In this document: positions 61,472 to 64,000 of the stretch, piece after piece
Layout of the letters: each line of letters starts with the position of its first letter
Position numbering within the stretch: the first letter of the stretch is position 1
DNA from: Sphingomonas panni
Lineage (GTDB): Bacteria; Pseudomonadota; Alphaproteobacteria; Sphingomonadales; Sphingomonadaceae
Reading direction: 5' to 3'
DNA: 64,000 nt
Assembly (NCBI RefSeq): GCF_022664435.1
Contig: NZ_JAKREU010000006.1
Location: 186,001 to 250,000 of the forward strand
The notes under the pieces: generated by a model
What the model saw: only the letters and a program-made list of their open reading frames with translations
What the model was told of the DNA's origin: nothing
Database searches by the model: none
Program-made: the position numbers and the translations under genes

Positions 61472-63268
61472 TCAGTTAAGCGGCGCGCATTTCGCCGCCA
61501 GCCATGCGGCGGTTTCGCGGTCGAGCAGCGGGGTCAGCAATGCCTCGACCCGCCCGTGATAGGCGTCGACCCACGCCCGCTCGGCATCGGTCAGCAGTGC
61601 CGGTACGATCAGCGAGCGTTCGATCGGGACGAAGGTCAGCGTCTCGAACCCCAGCATCGGCAGGTCGCCGGCGGGCACGTCGCGCTCGACGACCAGCAGC
61701 AGGTTCTCGATACGGATGCCGTAGTCGCCCGCCTTGTAATAGCCGGGTTCGTTGGACAGCATCATGCCGGCGCGCAGCGGTTCCAGCGGGCCGCCGCCGG
61801 GATAATTGGGTGGGCCGATCCGTTGAGGCCCTTCATGTACCGACAGGAAGGCACCGATGCCGTGGCCGGTACCATGGGCATAGTCGAGGCCTGCTTCCCA
61901 CAACGGCCGCCGCGCAAAACCGTCGATATGGCCGCCGAGCGTTCCGTCGGGAAAGACGGCGGTGTCGATCGCGATATGGCCCTTCAGCACGCGGGTAAAG
62001 CGGTCACGCATCTCCTCCGACACGTCGCCCACCGGCATGACGCGGGTGATGTCGGTAGTGCCGTCGGCATATTGGCCGCCGGAGTCGATCAGGTAGAGCT
62101 GGCCGGGCAGGATCGCCGCGTTGCTCTCCACGGTCGCCTTGTAATGCGGGCTGGCGGCATGGCCTCCCGTCGCGCTGATCGTGTCGAATGACAGGTCGCG
62201 CAAGAGACCGGTTTCGCTGCGGATCGCCTCCAGCCGGTCGGACGCGGACAGTTCGGTCAGCGTACCGGAGGGGGCGGTTTCCTCGAACCATTTCAGGAAG
62301 CGGACCATGGCCGCGCCGTCGCGGGCCTGTGCGCTGCGATGACCGGCGATCTCGACAGGGTTCTTGATCGCCTTGGCCAGCACGGTCGGGTCGCGCTCGG
62401 CGACGACCGTCGCGCCACCCCGGCGGAGCGCGTCGTGGATCGCGGCGACGGCACGGTCGGGATCGGCGGCGACGCGCTTGTCCGCAAAGGTGGCGAGGGT
62501 CGGAGCGAAATCGGTCATCGGGCGAACGGTGACGGCATTGCCCAGATGGCGGGCGATATCCTCGCCCACCTTGCCCGGCGCGGCGAACAACTCGGCGGTG
62601 CCATCGGCATGGACGATGGCATAGCTCAGCGCGACCGGCGTATGCGCTACGTCGCTGCCGCGAATGTTGAAGGTCCACGCGATCGAATCGAGCGCGGTCA
62701 GCACGACCGCATCGGCGCGACGCTCGCCCAGCCATTCGCCGACCGCAGCGCGTTTGTCGGCGGAGGTACGGCCGGTCAGCGTGTCGTCCTGCACCGCCAT
62801 CGGCGCGGGGGAGGGGGCGGGGCGGTCGTTCCACAAGGCGTCGATCGGGTTTGCCCCGACCGGGACCAGCACCGCCCCGACATCAGTCAGCGCGCGTTCG
62901 GTTGCTGCCACCCAGTCGATGGTCGCCAGCCACGGATCGAAGCCGATCCGGTCGCCTTCGCGGGCGTTGGTCCGCAGCCAGTCGGCCATCGTGGTCGCCG
63001 GCACCTGTACGAACTGCCAGTCGGCGGCATCGACCTGCTCGCGCACCTGCAGCGTGTAGCGGCCATCGGTAAACATCGCGGCGGTGTCCGCGAGGACGAC
63101 GGCGCTGCCGGCCGACCCCTTGAATCCGGTCAGCCAGGCGAGGCGCTGCGCATAGTCGCCGACATATTCGCTCATATATTCGTCGGTCAGCGGAACGACG
63201 AAACCGGTCAGGTCGAGCGTTGCGAGATGGGCGCGGAGTGCGGACAGGCGTTCGGTGTGGCTGGTCAT
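61472..63268 (-). CDS. Xaa-Pro aminopeptidase (aminopeptidase P family)
   Basis: A 598-residue metallopeptidase removing an N-terminal residue before proline. It is the long three-domain form with two creatinase-N-like domains followed by the pita-bread catalytic domain. Metal ligands are in LIDSGGQYADGTTDITR (two Asp), GTGHGIGAFLSVHEGPQ (His), SNEPGYYKAGDYGIRIENL (Glu) and a final Glu region near FETLTFVPIE. The start is MTSHTERLSALRAHLA. It is transcribed toward the sucrose operon but separated from it by 132 bp with an operator-like site. Confidence 0.95.
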   Translation of the reverse strand: MTSHTERLSALRAHLATLDLTGFVVPLTDEYMSEYVGDYAQRLAWLTGFKGSAGSAVVLADTAAMFTDGRYTLQVREQVDAADWQFVQVPATTMADWLRTNAREGDRIGFDPWLATIDWVAATERALTDVGAVLVPVGANPIDALWNDRPAPSPAPMAVQDDTLTGRTSADKRAAVGEWLGERRADAVVLTALDSIAWTFNIRGSDVAHTPVALSYAIVHADGTAELFAAPGKVGEDIARHLGNAVTVRPMTDFAPTLATFADKRVAADPDRAVAAIHDALRRGGATVVAERDPTVLAKAIKNPVEIAGHRSAQARDGAAMVRFLKWFEETAPSGTLTELSASDRLEAIRSETGLLRDLSFDTISATGGHAASPHYKATVESNAAILPGQLYLIDSGGQYADGTTDITRVMPVGDVSEEMRDRFTRVLKGHIAIDTAVFPDGTLGGHIDGFARRPLWEAGLDYAHGTGHGIGAFLSVHEGPQRIGPPNYPGGGPLEPLRAGMMLSNEPGYYKAGDYGIRIENLLLVVERDVPAGDLPMLGFETLTFVPIERSLIVPALLTDAERAWVDAYHGRVEALLTPLLDRETAAWLAAKCAPLN

Positions 63269-63351
63269 GCGCTGCTCGTATCAGCCGAAACGGTCGCGCA
63301 AAAGCCACAAGCTTGCTCGACTTCCGCGCCGCGCCGTCCCACATGGGCGGC

Positions 63352-64000
63352 ATGACGAAGCCCATTCCGCCGATCGCCGAACAACGCGCCCATAGTTATG
63401 AACGCCACGGGATTACCGTGTCGGACCCCTGGGCGTGGCTGCGCGACCCGAACTATCCGAAGGTCGAGGATGCCGAGGTCCTCGACTATCTGAAGGCCGA
63501 GAACGCCTATTTCGATGCGGTGATGGCACCGCACGCCCCCCTAATCGATACGCTGTTCACCGAGATGCGGGGGCGGATCAAGGAAGACGATGCCACCGTG
63601 CCGCAGCGCGACGGTGACTGGTGGTACTGGTCCGATTTCGAGACCGGCGGAGAATATCGCCGCTGGTGGCGCCGGCCCGTCGCAGGCGGCGATGACGAAC
63701 TGATCCTCGACGAACCTGCGCTGGCTAAGGGTAAGGAATATTTCCGGCTGGGCGCGCTGTCGGTCAGCCCCGACGGGCGGCTGCTTGCCTATGCGATCGA
63801 CGATGACGGCGGCGAGCGGTTCGAGGCGCGGGTCAAGGACCTGACGACCGGCGAACTGCTGGACGATGTGATTCCGGGGACGCTGTCCGAACTGGTATGG
63901 ACCGCGGATTCGAGCGGCCTCCTTTACGGCCTCGCCAACGAACAATGGCGTACGGACAATGCCCGGCTCCACCGTATCGGCACGCCGATCGAGCAGGATA
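63352..64000 (+). CDS. S9A serine oligopeptidase (oligopeptidase B type), 5' part
   Basis: The first 216 residues of a prolyl-oligopeptidase-family enzyme cut off by the window edge. The N-terminus MTKPIPPIAEQRAHSYERHG leads into the family signature DPWAWLRDPNYPKVEDAEV and then YLKAENAYFDAVM. The propeller domain begins with LGALSVSPDGRLLAYAIDDDG and LVWTADSSGLLYGLANE. This layout fits oligopeptidase B (PtrB), which cuts small peptides after basic residues. The catalytic Ser, Asp and His lie beyond the edge. ATG 63343 is an alternative start. It is divergent from the aminopeptidase P gene. Confidence 0.88.
   Translation, partial: MTKPIPPIAEQRAHSYERHGITVSDPWAWLRDPNYPKVEDAEVLDYLKAENAYFDAVMAPHAPLIDTLFTEMRGRIKEDDATVPQRDGDWWYWSDFETGGEYRRWWRRPVAGGDDELILDEPALAKGKEYFRLGALSVSPDGRLLAYAIDDDGGERFEARVKDLTTGELLDDVIPGTLSELVWTADSSGLLYGLANEQWRTDNARLHRIGTPIEQD

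Overview
This window looks like chromosome of a sphingomonad alphaproteobacterium (Sphingomonas or a close relative). This is inferred from high GC, gene content (TonB and a large TonB-dependent receptor, a CC0125/CC1285-type lipoprotein, a DivL-type kinase homologue) and the conserved alphaproteobacterial run divL-tsaE-amgK-murU-addB-addA-trxA. No phage, plasmid, insertion sequence or CRISPR array is visible, so the region reads as core genome. About 55 genes and one tRNA can be supported.

Layout. 1-4.3 kb: guanidinium-type SMR exporter, two small conserved proteins, then a translationally coupled ubiA-pmbA-inositol monophosphatase set. 4.4-8 kb: tonB, a membrane protein, and a telA/xpaC-like pair. 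8-16.2 kb: typA, a TlpA-like thioredoxin, a chrA transporter, polA with a coupled secreted protein, and a DUF305 lipoprotein. 16.3-19.7 kb: a surface-polysaccharide group (flippase, acyltransferase, SGNH hydrolase). 19.8-24.5 kb: amn, an Ala-rich repeat protein, a peroxiredoxin, yqgE and ahcY, the last with a perfect 20-bp operator-like palindrome. 24.6-27.7 kb: a 1006-residue TonB-dependent receptor with two inverted repeats upstream. 27.8-39 kb: divL (Tyr at the usual His site), tsaE, the AmgK-MurU peptidoglycan-recycling pair, AddB-AddA and thioredoxin. 39.3-47.6 kb: argJ, a TonB-C-like periplasmic protein, a short exported peptide just before secA, secA, a lipoprotein, tRNA-Asn, nadK and moaA. 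47.7-55.5 kb: a GGTEF/EAL protein, alr-dadA divergent from an Lrp regulator, an RBBP9-like protein without its nucleophile, and a small gene coupled to a FIST-like protein. 55-61.4 kb: an Lrp-type regulator divergent from putA, then a sucrose module (SLC45-type transporter plus GH68 enzyme). 61.5-64 kb: aminopeptidase P and the start of an S9 oligopeptidase.

Regulation. Two amino-acid catabolic units (alr-dadA and putA) are each divergent from an Lrp/AsnC regulator, with inverted repeats in the shared control regions. The sucrose unit and ahcY each have a compact palindromic candidate operator. The intergenic spaces carry about a dozen paired-hairpin palindromic elements of several sequence subfamilies; two copies 45 kb apart share size, arms and spacer. 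The least explained items are the SecM-like peptide upstream of secA, the FIST-like operon, the DivL homologue whose ATP-binding site also looks degraded, and a GH68 enzyme with no export signal coupled to a sugar transporter.
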